Notes: generated from the sequence alone by a model not told the origin. A stretch of 64,000 bases of DNA from Ampullaceana balthica (GCA_944989445.1 CALYLW010000169.1:1262811-1326810); one strand, 5' to 3'. Counted from the stretch's first letter, positions 13,832 to 21,976 are shown. Made by a program: numbers and translations.

Positions 13832-16800
13832 CATTAACTACAGTATTTTCTTACATTAATTTTTTCCTAATACAGTAAATTATTAGCAATACATAGAACC
13901 ATTACCTCTAGTCCTGGAAATTTCAGATTGTGTTGCCTCATATTCTTCGAACCTTTTTACATGCACCTTAAAAATAAACCCAAGAAAAAGTAGAAACTAA
14001 AGGAGGTGGAAATTTTTTAAAAGTAGGATTTTAACAGCTTGAATACTTTATTAAGTTTGCCACAATATAATTTAATCGCAAGCTCACTTTCCATTGTTTA
14101 TATGGTTTCAGCAAGACAAAAACTTCATCAGAATTCAGGGCCCTGTTTCTGTCAGCCAAACCACCAATAAAAACATCAGGAGTCTCATCCTTAAATATAG
14201 GAAATCAAAAACTTTTCAGAATTTTGAAAAAAAATCTTGAAATGAAGATAAGTAATCCTGTTTTACTCAAGAGCACAAAAATTAAAATAGTAGTGAGCAA
14301 GTAAATAATAATATTAAATGAAAAAGATAAAAACAAAATAAAATGAAAACTGTGTAAATGTAATCCTGACAACCCCAAAACACTGGAGCAACTGGAAATG
14401 GTAAAAAGTTGTTTTTTTTACAAACACCAAAATGCCTGTTGTAAAAAGAGAATAAATAAAGCTTGGTGCTGGGTCAAATAAAGTAAGAGAATAAAATAAG
14501 AGTGGCATTGAAGTGAAGGAAGAATGAGATAATAATAATAATAACCCCCTTTTCAGACCATGACAGCCTATGGGGCAAGTGAAGTAGCGTTCACAAGTTT
14601 CATTGAGCCACCACTAACGAGCAAGGGATTGTGTTGCTAGCACAATTCCCCGGGGGCCTTGCCAGTACCGAGGCTCGAACCTGCGACTCGAGTTCTTGCC
14701 TCGGTTCGATAGTCAAGCGCGCTACCACTTAGACCAGTGGTCCCCAACCTGGGGTCCGCGGACCACTAGTGGTCCGCGGAGATGTGCCAGGTGGTCCGCG
14801 AGCAAAGGAACATTAAATTATTTACATTTTTTTTTACTGAGGTGTATTTCTCTAGGGATTGTGCGTCTTTCCATACACAAGATGGAAAAGCTTGTTACCC
14901 GTTTTGGCGGCACCACGTCCAAAGAACATCAATGACGCATAGCGCAGAGCGGACAACCGCCTACAATCAATCTTTGCGCTCTGTGTCGGCACTCTTATGT
15001 CGGCGTTCTTATCACGGCGCTTTTATGTAGGCGCTCTTTTGTTATGCGCGATTTTGATGGGTGACCCGTGTTGGCAAGCTAAAGACATTTACCATGAATT
15101 TCTAGGAGAGGCTGCTGTTAAAAATATAGCAATGTGCCATTGTCGGCTAGCACTGTAACTAGGCACATTGAGGAAATAGCCGAAGATATTGTGATACAAT
15201 TGTTGGAGAGGATTAATTCATCACCGTGGTACGCACTCCAGGTTGACGAATCTACAGACATCGACAAGAAGGCAATATTACTTGTTTATGTGAGAAATAT
15301 TTATCATGAGGATGTACATGAGGATTTGTTACGTGCTCTATCTTTGTCAACCAACACCACGGGAGCTGAACTGTTCAAGGCACTGGACACCTAAAATGGT
15401 CCTTTTGTGTCGTCATCTGTACAGATGGAGCTGCTGCCATGACCGGACGACTATCTGATTTAACAGCTCGGATTAAGGAGGTTGCACCCGAGTGTTAATC
15501 TACGCATTGTATCATTCACAGGGAAATGTTGGCAAGCCGAAAAATGTCACCAGAATTTAACTGTGTAATGATTGATGTCATAAAAGTTATTAACCACATC
15601 AAGGCACACGCCCTTAACTCACGCCTGTTTGAGCAGCTTTTTGAGGAGATGGACGCAGAGCACAGATGCCTCCTTTTGTACACAGAAATAAGATGGTTAT
15701 CGAGAGGTAAATCGCTAAACAGAGTATTTGAATTACGAGAGCCAATGCAAAGATTTCTCTCAGAAAAGAAGTCACCTCTGGCAGCACATTTCAGTGACAA
15801 GGTATGGGTCGCAAAACTTGCTTACCTGTGTGACATATTCAGCCAGCTCAATGAACTCAATCTGTCTATTCAGGGGAAAATGACAACTGTTTTCAAGTTA
15901 GCTGACAAAGTAGCTGCATTTAAAGCCAAACTGGAGTTGTGGGAACGGCGAGTGAACAAAGGCATTTTGGATATGTTTCAAACAGCGGGGATTCTAGGCG
16001 AGACTGAGCCTGAGCACTCTCTGTCATAGTTGGTGCATGATCACCTGTCTTTGCTTTTAAGCGCTACTTCCCAACCACAAAAGAACCAAGAACTCATTGA
16101 TTTAACATTCTAGTAAATTAAAATATTAAATAATATTTAATTCACTTTATGTGTAACTTCATTTCATTTTGAAGGCATGTTTAAGTACAATTAAATTAAA
16201 ACTATAAAATCAAAACAATCTAAAATACCTGTATAAGCAATCGACGCAGCCGCAAACCCTACCCCCCATACCCCCCCCCAAGGTTAGTGGGCCTCGGTAA
16301 AATTATCTAACTTTTAGTGGTCCGCGGCGTTAAAAAGGTTGGGGACCACTGACTTAGACCACCGCGCCCCTTATAAGAATACTGGAAGTAAATGAGAATG
16401 AGGGGGAGAGAAAGAGTTTAAACAATCTATTCCTGTGGTGTCAAATGTCCTCAGAATATCTCCATGTATTCTGTTAAAAACCTTTCTTCTCTTACTATTT
16501 CTTTTCCTGACAATTTAAGAGCATAAACAATCTGCAGTTACTGCTCAGAGAAATTCTGTTTCATATTAATTTTAATTTTCACTGCTTGGGTTCTATTTTA
16601 TCTGCATTTGATTTTATTAATTTTGTTGTTGTTGCTTATTTCTGCTGCTCAAATTGATCACAGTCTCACTGCATATTGAACTTGAAAATAATTACGATTA
16701 TTGGGAAGATAGTGTGTATTTGCTACTTCCAATAATATTGAGTGAAACATTAGTACTCAGCTTACAGAAGTTTTGACATAGGCTTCATCACTGTTCCTTT

Positions 16801-19800
16801 GGTTAATTGCAATCACTCCCTAGGAGAGAGAAAACATTAATTTTAAAATTAAAAAAAAAGGAAAATGTAATATTGGCAAACATTCATTAGTAATGGATAG
16901 AGGCATATCAAATGATAGCATTTATTTTTCTGCTTTCTATGTGCATTTAACTAACCTTAATCAGTGTTCCATAGCTGCCCATCTGAATTTCACCAAGACT
17001 CAAGTGACGTTGATAAAACTGTGTAAAAGGTAAATGAAAGCACACCATTTAAGAGAATGAGTAATGGTGAAGGGAGAAAGCTTTATACCAACAAAAAAAA
17101 AGAATTAAAAATATAAAAAAACCAAACAAAACACATGTGCTATCCATCTCTTCTATGGCCAGTTTGGGGCCGTCCGTCCATAAAGTACGTCATGCTCCAG
17201 GGGGGGGGGAGGGGGGTGTAAGAAAGTGTGACAGTTTTTGACAGGGAAGAGGGGGGGGTGGTTTCAACCATGTGTGACGTCACGCTGTTTTATATTAAAT
17301 TTTACTTATTTTGTTAATAAAAAAAAATTGTTCGAAAGTGTGACGTACTTTAGTCCTAGAGTTGTGACAAGGGGGAGTTAAAAATTGTCAAAAATAGCGT
17401 GACGTACTTTATGGACGGCCCCTTTACTTATGGGCATATAGTTCGCGGATGTCCATGAAAGCGCTACAAAGATACGCCTTAAACCGCACTGAAGGCCTTC
17501 AACATTTGGCATGACTCCTGGGGGGCAGCAGCCAGCTACCGAGCCTCCTGGCGCCTTATGATACGGAAATGGGGCAGAAGTCCGCGACACAAACAGACAA
17601 CAGGCAGGCTGCTAAGTCCAGACAACAGGCCAGGAAGGATCGTGTTCAAAACCCTCCTGATGGCATCGAATCCATCTCTTGTCCGACATGTGGACGCAAA
17701 TAATTTCATGCAAGAATAGGACTAATAAGCCACAGGGGGACACAGGTGGCTGCCAAAGCACAGGACTGTAGGACTAATATGATGAGAGTAGTCCTCGTCG
17801 ACTATGACGGATGAACCACAACATGAAGATCATTACCATCGCCTCCCCTTGCCAGCTTTCCTGATAGACACAAGCGTATGTGTTTGGATTTCATTTCAAT
17901 TTGTTGCTGTTGTTTTTGTTAAGTAAGCGAGAGGCGTGCTCTTAAGACACCTTTGGAAATTCTTGCATTAACTGGGAGGTAGGGTGATAAACAAAGGGAG
18001 AGTAGGGGGTCATGCTTAACTATTTATATGTGAACGTAGGGATGCCTCTTGAGTGACAAAAAGAAATCGCTCGTGAGTATCTCATGTATTTTTTTCTTTT
18101 TTGTGTGTGTTTTAAAGGCAGTTTATATTTTTCAATTTGATCTATTAAGGCAGGGGTGGGCAAACTTTTTCTACGGAGGGCCGCATTGACCAATTTATTG
18201 TTATAGGCGGACCGCATACATATTTTGTCTACTTTAATTACAATTAACAACGTGTACATGTGTACATACGAATTAATTATTTAACTATGCATTTGTCATT
18301 TTATTTCAATTTCACACTCTATTACACATGTACGTTACATTTTAAAATAAAATCTGAAACAGTTTCTAATTTAATTATAAGATTGTACTACTCATTATTA
18401 GTTCAACAAACCTTTATTAACTGTCATAATACCCATGAAGAAGTAGGGACGTAATTTACATAAAAGCTGACCATAGAGTACAATTATAAATAATGATAAG
18501 TATGTAACTGTTCACAATTTTGGATAATGTTCTAGAACTGTTTAACCAGTTTACTGGTTGTGATTTTCATGACTGCATACAAATTGCAGTCAGTCAACAT
18601 CGATCTGTTCTTAGACTTGTTTACTTTCATACAAGAAAAAGCTGGATCACAGATGTATGTGGACCCAAATAAAGACACAAGTTTGGCAGCAAAGTTTTTA
18701 AGTGTGGAAATGCTGCCGCTGGACAACACCCAAAGAACTCCAGCAGAAGAACTGACTTGAACTTCTCCTTCAGGCCACAATCTGCTTGTAGGTTAAGCAG
18801 CTCTAACTGTATATCCTCTGGGGTTTAATCAGCTTCTACACTAAAAAGCGAACTGAGAATATTGAAGAATTGTTTCAGGTTCTTGAAGTCTTGGAACCTC
18901 CTTTCAAATTCGACAGCCATAAAATCCCACTGAGATTTGTACCCGTCAGCCATTTCACCAGAAATGGTTTTCTGTTTCATCGAAGGGAAATGGCAAAACC
19001 TGTTTAACCTGCTTGCTTGGAGAACAGGGAAAGTTTTGCTTGAAATGATTTAACATACACATACATTTCATGCGAAAAAAGTTATTGCCCTCACGTTTGA
19101 CACTCAGTTCATTCAACTTTTCCATAATGTTAATGGCAAACATGAAGTCACACACTCACGGCACAGCAAGCAGACTGCTTTGCAGCCAACGCTCGTGAAG
19201 CAATATTTAGCGGTATTTTCGTCATTAAAAACACATTCGTCCTCAATCTTTCTTTTTTTGACAGAACTCATGGTTAAAGCAACGTCTATTCGCTTTTAAA
19301 TTACAATTTTTACAAAACCGCCAATACGTAAATCGTAAACAAATGCCACTTCCAGTTGAGCTGAAATGCAGTTTCGAATAAGGATGTTAGTAAATAATGA
19401 CTAATAATCACTAATCAATTCTGGAGCCATGAAACTGATTTAATATCCCTTGATTCGAATCAAATACTCGGAATAAAGTTTAAAAAATACAGCGAAAATT
19501 CTAAACAACAAAAAATTAAAATCGACATAAGATCGCAACATGAATATGCCTACGGGCCGCATAAAATTCTCTGGCGGGCCGTAGTTTGCCCATCCCTGTA
19601 TTAAGGGAATCAGATGTAGTTGTAAATTTTCAAGTTTAAATCGTACAAACAAACATACAAACAAACGAACAAACTACCAGACAAACTAACAAACGATTTT
19701 TAGTTAAACTAAGAAAAACAGACCCTTGTAAAGAAATCAAAGGGGTAACCTCGTTATTTATCAAAGAATAGTTTTAAAAAGGCAAAATGGAGGGGGGGAT

Positions 19801-19889
19801 ATGACTTTGTCTCTGATTTCATGTTAAACAGTACTTACCGGTGGTTTTTGTTGACGACCTCCTCTTTGATTCCCATATCCTCTTGACAT
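42..19889 (-). CDS. DIS3L2: DIS3L2, RNB-family 3'-5' exoribonuclease (17 exons, 3' part outside window)
   Basis: Spliced gene read right to left. Coding exons in transcript order: 19839-19889, 16956-17018, 16766-16819, 14088-14189, 13906-13966, 13056-13177, 12543-12690, 12186-12273, 11112-11211, 7218-7368, 6511-6623, 5944-6051, 3728-3796, 3495-3602, 1416-1549, 1170-1293, 42-101. All introns are GT-AG and all phases join, giving 552 codons without a stop. There is no PIN domain. Cold-shock-like regions lie at about residues 30-90 and 150-260, and the RNB domain starts near residue 285. The metal-binding aspartates fit the RNase II spacing: D295, D301, D303 and D304 in [13 protein letters not shown]. 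Known role: processive degradation of oligouridylated RNAs, such as let-7 precursors, in the cytoplasm. The linker between the cold-shock domains is much shorter than in the vertebrate protein. DIS3L1 and DIS3 are less likely because they carry an N-terminal PIN region and differ around the catalytic motif. The rest of RNB and S1 lie left of position 1. Confidence 0.93.
102..1169 (-). other. DIS3L2 intron 16
   Basis: AT-rich intron of 1068 bp. I see no coding sequence, tandem array or clear transposon in it. Confidence 0.8.
1170..1293 (-). CDS. DIS3L2: DIS3L2 exon 16
   Basis: Residues 491-532. It contains [14 protein letters not shown] and the AILRRQPAP segment, both typical of the middle of the DIS3L2 RNB domain. 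It starts with the third base of a Lys codon, matching the two bases left by exon 15, and ends in phase 0. Confidence 0.92.
1416..1549 (-). CDS. DIS3L2: DIS3L2 exon 15
   Basis: Residues 447-490 plus two bases. The motif ESGTLLLDQ corresponds to the GALRLDQ region of the family. The donor at AA|GTAATG was chosen because it restores the RESxKLVEEFM motif across the junction; other nearby GTs break the frame. The loop after GLP is a few residues shorter than in the human protein. Confidence 0.88.
1580..3165. mobile_element. MULE-like DNA transposon (long TIR, 9 bp TSD)
   Basis: Element of 1586 bp in DIS3L2 intron 14. The ends read GGCAGTGGCTATTGAGA and, inverted, GGCAGGGGCTATTGAGA. The similarity continues for about 85 bp, through GGCCAATGAATACTAAG on the left and its counterpart near 3090-3150. 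The flanks are gacatcatc (1571-1579) and gacatcgtc (3166-3174), a 9 bp duplication with one mismatch. Long TIRs with a 9 bp TSD are usual for Mutator-like elements. I recognise no transposase; an open stretch at 2407-2694 resembles nothing I know. Confidence 0.72.
1866..1930. repeat. Nested palindromes inside the MULE-like element
   Basis: AACCGGTCCT and AGGACCGGT flank a 6 bp loop, and a second arm, GGACCGGTTAACC, pairs back to GGTTAACCGGTCC. The stretch can fold two ways. It may be the end of a smaller inserted element whose other end I did not find. Confidence 0.5.
3495..3602 (-). CDS. DIS3L2: DIS3L2 exon 14
   Basis: Residues 411-446, with [19 protein letters not shown] aligning to the KELPPISPEH segment of the vertebrate protein. 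Phase 0 at both ends. Confidence 0.9.
3728..3796 (-). CDS. DIS3L2: DIS3L2 exon 13
   Basis: Residues 388-410, reading [14 protein letters not shown] and ending in LTYEHAQ. This is the conserved WFGRTIIRS...LSYEHAQ block of the RNB domain. Phase 0 at both ends. Confidence 0.93.
3870..4757. repeat. 24 bp minisatellite, 37 copies, no variation seen
   Basis: The monomer starts aaatatacaccatctactaa, followed by actc. The array is exactly 888 bp (37 x 24), and I see no substitution in it. It lies in DIS3L2 intron 12. Because the unit is a multiple of three it is open on both strands (318 and 302 codons), but it is intronic and very unlikely to code. Confidence 0.97.
4777..5407 (+). mobile_element. 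Non-autonomous Helitron
   Basis: The 631 bp element starts TCCTATATAATAAAAGG and ends CTAG, between a flanking A (4776) and T (5408), as expected for Helitron insertion. A GC-rich hairpin, CCCGTCCTTGGACGGG (5380-5395), sits 12 nt from the 3' end. It has no TIR and no coding capacity. A G-rich tandem region (about 5025-5330, units with GGTAGGGTCTCT) fills the interior. Confidence 0.75.
5466..5686. mobile_element. hAT MITE, CAATGTTCC family
   Basis: Element of 221 bp with ends CAAAGCTCCATTTAAG and, inverted, CAATGTTCCATCTAAG. It is flanked by a perfect 8 bp duplication aatatgac (5458-5465 and 5687-5694). The interior shares the TTTTGCACACACAGGATGCTG type block with copies at 35.3, 50.3, 62.8 and 63.9 kb, and holds a short TA run. 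Confidence 0.75.
5944..6051 (-). CDS. DIS3L2: DIS3L2 exon 12
   Basis: Residues 352-387. [16 protein letters not shown] and LTFSVIW are diagnostic RNB blocks (vertebrate VVPMLPRLLCEELCSL). Phase 0 at both ends. Confidence 0.95.
6226..6287 (-). repeat. Duplicate of the exon 11 donor region
   Basis: The segment at 6260-6281 nearly repeats 6504-6525, the last codons of exon 11 and its splice donor; both read cacctaccttgttga. The copy keeps a GTAGGTG donor on the minus strand. It appears to be a short tandem duplication later split by the hAT MITE at 6288. Confidence 0.6.
6288..6475. mobile_element. hAT MITE, CAGGGCCGGTCTTA family
   Basis: Ends CAGGGCCGGTCTTAAGC and GCTAAGACCGGCCCTG. Flanks tgcccact and tgcatact agree at 6 of 8 positions. 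The element ends only 35 bp from exon 11. Confidence 0.7.
6511..6623 (-). CDS. DIS3L2: DIS3L2 exon 11
   Basis: Residues 314-351. [12 protein letters not shown] is the highly conserved [12 protein letters not shown] block after the catalytic aspartates. It takes one base from exon 10 and ends in phase 0 with MVNK. Confidence 0.95.
7010..7078 (-). mobile_element. Short CR1/Jockey-like LINE tail fragment
   Basis: The sequence from cttatcttatctattacag to gattattgcttcctacac is the inverse of the 3' end of the LINE described at 11512. It lies in DIS3L2 intron 10. Confidence 0.65.
7218..7368 (-). CDS. DIS3L2: DIS3L2 exon 10 (catalytic)
   Basis: Residues 264-313 plus one base. It carries [15 protein letters not shown] and KDLDDALS, with the four acidic residues D295, D301, D303 and D304 that bind the catalytic Mg2+ in RNase II enzymes. 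All are intact, so the enzyme is predicted to be active. Confidence 0.96.
7562..8106 (+). mobile_element. Tigger/pogo-type DNA transposon, deletion derivative
   Basis: TIRs CAGTGCGACCACGTTAAGTC and, inverted, CAGTTCAGCCCCATTAAGTC, with TA on both sides. The interior (7806-7913) encodes a transposase helix-turn-helix fragment. It lies in DIS3L2 intron 9. Confidence 0.72.
7806..7913 (+). pseudogene. Tigger/pogo transposase N-terminal fragment
   Basis: An in-frame stretch of 35 codons, from [20 protein letters not shown] through [11 protein letters not shown] to a stop. It follows the CENP-B/pogo N-terminal pattern (EEKLxIIxRxEKGEKQADIxRELGLAESTVRTI). No longer ORF surrounds it; the remainder is deleted. 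Confidence 0.65.
8283..8690 (-). mobile_element. CR1/Jockey-like LINE 3' end
   Basis: Inverse copy of the LINE 3' region: (ATAAG)n tail at 8283-8320, then the C-terminal reverse transcriptase block with premature stops. Its inverse partner lies at 8800-9187. Confidence 0.75.
8800..9187 (+). mobile_element. CR1/Jockey-like LINE 3' end
   Basis: Reads TGACAAGAATAACACCATTA through to TATAGAAGGAGCGTCTGTAA followed by (ATAAG)n. The degenerate protein includes blocks like [11 protein letters not shown] and [11 protein letters not shown]. It faces the copy at 8283-8690, giving an inverted repeat of about 350 bp. Confidence 0.75.
9188..9415 (-). mobile_element. LINE internal fragment upstream of the C-terminal block
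   Basis: The minus strand reads [10 protein letters not shown] and later VIINEKLS, the region just before the RT C-terminus in this LINE family. The same segment recurs at about 44.96 kb and 45.62 kb. Confidence 0.6.
9472..10993. mobile_element. hAT element, TAGGCCTGTCAA family
   Basis: Element of 1522 bp with ends TAGGCCTGTCAACG and TTGACAGCCCTA and a perfect 8 bp duplication gttctgac (9464-9471 and 10994-11001). CCCGGGTACCCGTT-type subterminal repeats occur at both ends. No transposase is recognisable. A block starting gatgaaagaggccgtgtttg occurs twice (about 9862 and 10157). A GGGGCC MITE is inserted at 10416-10814. Confidence 0.8.
10416..10814. mobile_element. GGGGCC-family MITE, copy A
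   Basis: Ends GGGGCCATCCATAAATGACG and, inverted, GGGGCCGTACCTAAATGACG, flanked by TAA on both sides. A 3 bp TWA target suggests PIF/Harbinger but does not prove it. The interior has G-runs and three perfect TGACGTCA palindromes (about 10505, 10718, 10793). Confidence 0.7.
11112..11211 (-). CDS. DIS3L2: DIS3L2 exon 9
   Basis: Residues 230-263, with [20 protein letters not shown] matching SLGQAGEIEPETEGIL. This is the end of the second cold-shock domain and the linker to RNB. It takes two bases from exon 8. Confidence 0.93.
11512..11912 (+). mobile_element. CR1/Jockey-like LINE 3' end
   Basis: Same family and orientation as 8800-9187. It ends with TATAGAAGGAGCATCTGTAA and a degenerate (ATAAG)n tail. 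Microsatellite rather than poly(A) tails are usual for CR1/L2-type LINEs. It lies in the intron between exons 8 and 9. Confidence 0.75.
12186..12273 (-). CDS. DIS3L2: DIS3L2 exon 8
   Basis: Residues 201-229 plus two bases, reading [19 protein letters not shown]. It aligns to the TLFICRIVDWKEDCNFALG strand pair of the second cold-shock domain. Confidence 0.88.
12543..12690 (-). CDS. DIS3L2: DIS3L2 exon 7
   Basis: Residues 152-200 plus one base. It starts [20 protein letters not shown] and ends [15 protein letters not shown], the start of the second cold-shock domain (vertebrate VVYILEKKHSRAATGFLKL). Confidence 0.92.
13056..13177 (-). CDS. DIS3L2: DIS3L2 exon 6
   Basis: Residues 111-151, a poorly conserved linker between the cold-shock domains ([17 protein letters not shown]...). 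It is supported by canonical splice sites and a frame that joins on both sides. The vertebrate linker is far longer. Confidence 0.8.
13741..13828. repeat. (CT)n(TA)n microsatellite
   Basis: About 20 bp of CT followed by nearly 70 bp of TA in the intron between DIS3L2 exons 5 and 6. Confidence 0.98.
13906..13966 (-). CDS. DIS3L2: DIS3L2 exon 5
   Basis: Residues 91-110 plus one base, reading [20 protein letters not shown]. It is not conserved; accepted because donor, acceptor and phase all fit between exons 4 and 6. Confidence 0.75.
14088..14189 (-). CDS. DIS3L2: DIS3L2 exon 4
   Basis: Residues 57-90, with [19 protein letters not shown] matching DIFIDGVVARNRALNGDLV of the first cold-shock domain. 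It ends in PYKQWK, like the family's EHWK. Phase 0 at both ends. Confidence 0.95.
14735..16351 (+). mobile_element. hAT transposon with ZBED5/SCAND3-like transposase remains
   Basis: Element of 1617 bp with TIRs CAGTGGTCCCCAACC and GGTTGGGGACCACTG and a perfect 8 bp duplication acttagac (14727-14734, 16352-16359). GGTCCGCGGACCAC-type subterminal palindromes lie at both ends. It encodes a broken transposase at 15131-16029. Confidence 0.92.
15131..16029 (+). pseudogene. hAT transposase pseudogene
   Basis: Frame 1 (to 15393) reads [20 protein letters not shown] and [19 protein letters not shown], the first part of the catalytic core. A frameshift near 15400 leads into [14 protein letters not shown], an in-frame TAA at 15496-15498 interrupts it, and the block continues through [32 protein letters not shown] and KLELWERR. 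The C-terminal dimerisation domain is missing, as is the N-terminal zinc finger. It is closest to the domesticated ZBED5/SCAND3/GTF2IRD2-type transposases. Not functional as it stands. Confidence 0.9.
16766..16819 (-). CDS. DIS3L2: DIS3L2 exon 3
   Basis: Residues 39-56, [18 protein letters not shown], matching GVLRINPKKFHEAFIPSP. Phase 0 at both ends. Confidence 0.95.
16956..17018 (-). CDS. DIS3L2: DIS3L2 exon 2
   Basis: Residues 18-38, [20 protein letters not shown] then K. It matches the [21 protein letters not shown] entry into the first cold-shock domain. Phase 0 at both ends. Confidence 0.92.
17166..17422. mobile_element. GGGGCC-family MITE, copy B
   Basis: Ends GGGGCCGTCCGTCCATAAAG and, inverted, GGGGCCGTCCATAAAGTACG, flanked by TTT on both sides. 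It contains one TGACGTCA palindrome near 17276. Confidence 0.72.
17440..17815 (+). pseudogene. LINE ORF2 C-terminal remnant
   Basis: Broken frames give [24 protein letters not shown] and a final zinc finger [21 protein letters not shown]. This is the common C-terminal tail of several LINE reverse transcriptases (RYKDxxKRxLK...SWExxAxDRxxWR...CxxCxRxxxxRIGLxSH). It lies in DIS3L2 intron 1. Confidence 0.75.
18151..19598 (-). mobile_element. hAT transposon with transposase remains
   Basis: Element of 1448 bp with TIRs CAGGGGTGGGCAAACT and AGTTTGCCCATCCCTG and a perfect 8 bp duplication tattaagg (18143-18150, 19599-19606). GGGCCGCAT-type subterminal motifs occur at both ends. It lies in DIS3L2 intron 1 and holds a minus-strand transposase pseudogene. 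Confidence 0.92.
18532..19155 (-). pseudogene. hAT transposase pseudogene, C-terminal half
   Basis: Read in order: [63 protein letters not shown], then the dimerisation block [30 protein letters not shown] and AVMKITTS. Frameshifts and missing N-terminal parts make it non-functional. Confidence 0.85.
19839..19889 (-). CDS. DIS3L2: DIS3L2 exon 1 (start codon)
   Basis: ATG at 19889 begins [17 protein letters not shown], followed by a GTAAGT donor. It joins exon 2 in phase 0. The basic, Gly/Gln-rich N-terminus is not conserved, so an alternative upstream first exon is possible. The upstream 190 bp is the likely 5' UTR and promoter; no clear TATA box. Confidence 0.75.
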
Positions 19890-20078
19890 TGTGTGGCAGC
19901 TGGCAGTTTTGTTTAATTTGATCTGTCTATCGATGAGGATTTAAAAAGAAAAGTCTTAATATTATTGACCATTAAATGTCTTGGTATTATTGACCATTAA
20001 ATGCTGACAAACAGTTTTAACTTCGTTCTGCACTCTGCACGTTTTAAAAATTATAAAGTTGATTCCAGGGCTCACAGC

Positions 20079-21865
20079 TCTGTACCCCCATCTCACAATT
20101 CTGTACCCCCATCTCACAGCTCTGTACCCCCCCCCGTCTCACAGCTCTGTACCCCCCCGTCTCACAGCTCTGTACCCCCATCTCACAGCTCTGTACCCCC
20201 CGTCTCACAGCTCTGTACCCCCCGTCTCACAGCTCTGTACCCCCCATCTCACAGCTCTGTACCCCCCGTCTCACAGCTCTGTACCCCCCATCTCACAGCT
20301 CTGTACCCCCATCTCACAGCTCTGTACCCCCGTCTCACAGCTCTGTACCCATGTCTCACAGCTCTGTACCCCCGTCTCACAGCTCTGTACCCATGTCTCA
20401 CAGCTCTGTACCCCTGTCTCACAGCTCTGTACCCCTGTCTCACAGCTCTGTACCCATGTCTCACAGCTCTGTACCCCCGTCTCACAGCTCTGTACCCATG
20501 TCTCACAGCCCTGTACCCATGTCTCACAGCTCTGTACCCCCGTCTCACAGCTCTGTACCCCCGTCTCACAGCTCTGTACCCCTGTCTCACAGCTCTGTAC
20601 CCCCATCTCACAGCTCTGTACCCCCGTCTCACAGCTCTGTACCCCATTTCTCACAGCTCTGTACCCCCGTCTCACAGCTCTGTACCCCTGTCTCACAGCT
20701 CTGTACCCCCATCTCACAGCTCTGTACCCCTATCTCACAGCTCTGTACCCCCATCTCACAGCTCTGTACCCCCATCTCACAGCTCTGTACCCCCATCTCA
20801 CAGCTCTGTACCCCCGTCTCACAGCTCTTTACCCCCGTCTCACAGCTCTGTACCCCCGTCTCACAGCTTTGTACCCCCGTCTCACAGCTCTGTACCCCCA
20901 TCTCACAGCTCTGTACCCCCGTCTCACAGCTCTGTACCCCTGTCTCACAGCTCTGTACCCCCGTCTCACAGCTCTGTACCCATGTCTCACAGCTCTGTAC
21001 CCCCGTCTCACAGCTCTGTACCCCATGTCTCACAGCTCTGTACCCCTGTCTCACAGCTCTGTACCCCTGTCTCACAGCTCTGTACCCCATGTCTCACAGC
21101 TCTGTACCCCCGTCTCACAGCTCTGTACCCATGTCTCACAGCTCTGTACCCATGTCTCACAGCTCTGTACCCCCGTCTCACAGCTCTGTACCCCCGTCTC
21201 ACAGCTCTGTACCCCTGTCTCACAGCTCTGTACCCCCATCTCACAGCTCTGTACCCCCGTCTCACAGCTCTGTACCCCTGTCTCACAGCTCTGTACCCCC
21301 GTCTCACAGCTCTGTACCCCTGTCTCACAGCTCTGTACCCCCATCTCACAGCTCTGTACCCCTGTCTCACAGCTCTGTACCCCCATCTCACAGCTCTGTA
21401 CCCCCCTCACAGCTCTGTACCCCCGTCTCACAGCTCTGTACCCCCGTCTCACAGCTCTGTACCCCTGTCTCACAGCTCTGTACCCTGTCTCACAGCTCTG
21501 TACCCATGTCTCACAGCTCTGTACCCCCGTCTCACAGCTCTGTACCCCCGTCTCACAGCTCTGTACCCCCTGTCTCACAGCTCTGTACCCCTGTCTCACA
21601 GCTCTGTACCCCTGTCTCACAGCTCTGTACCCCTGTCTCACAGCTCTGTACCCCTGTCTCACAGCTCTGTACACCCGTCTCACAGTCTGTACCCCTGTCT
21701 CACAGCTCTGTACCCCTGTCTCACAGCTCTGTACCCCTGTCTCACAGCTCTGTACCCCTGTCTCACAGCTCTGTACACCTGTCTCACAGCTCTGTACACC
21801 TGTCTGACAGGTCTGTACCCCTGTCTCACAGCTCTGTACCCCCGTCTCACAGCTGTGTATCCCTA
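20079..21865. repeat. 21 bp minisatellite, about 85 copies, next to the DIS3L2 start
   Basis: The monomer core is tctcacagctctgtac followed by CCCCG, CCCTG, CCCCA or CCATG. Total is about 1.79 kb with a few 20 or 22 bp units. The variants centre on the single CpG. The array starts about 190 bp upstream of the DIS3L2 ATG. Open frames of over 500 codons are a by-product of the 21 bp period. Confidence 0.97.
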
Positions 21866-21976
21866 TCTCATCATCACGCTATAAGAAATGAGATGGGAAT
21901 AAAAGTCAAAGAAAATCTAAATTACAATTTAGAGCCACGGTGATGTTTTAAACAAACAAAGTTCATCTATACTCTA

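Larger units (their letters stand above)
14536..16374 (-). mobile_element. tRNA-derived SINE split by a hAT insertion
   Basis: The two parts are 14536-14734 and 16352-16374. Joined on the minus strand, they start GGGGCGCGGTGG with an A box TGGTCTAAGTGG and a B box GGTTCGAGCC, and end in an (ATT)n tail. These are the pol III promoter elements of a tRNA-derived SINE. The hAT element at 14735-16351 lies within the A box. Confidence 0.78.

Noticed and set aside
14640..14734. tRNA gene on the minus strand
   Set aside because: Same reason; it is the 5' part of an interrupted SINE.
15131..16029. Domesticated ZBED-type host gene
   Set aside because: TIRs and a perfect 8 bp duplication surround it, the frame is broken, and the C-terminal dimerisation domain is absent; it is a dead transposon.
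20001..21943. Three overlapping ORFs of 530 to 627 codons
   Set aside because: They are by-products of the 21 bp array. All three frames are open, monomer changes ignore codon positions, and there is no start context or domain.
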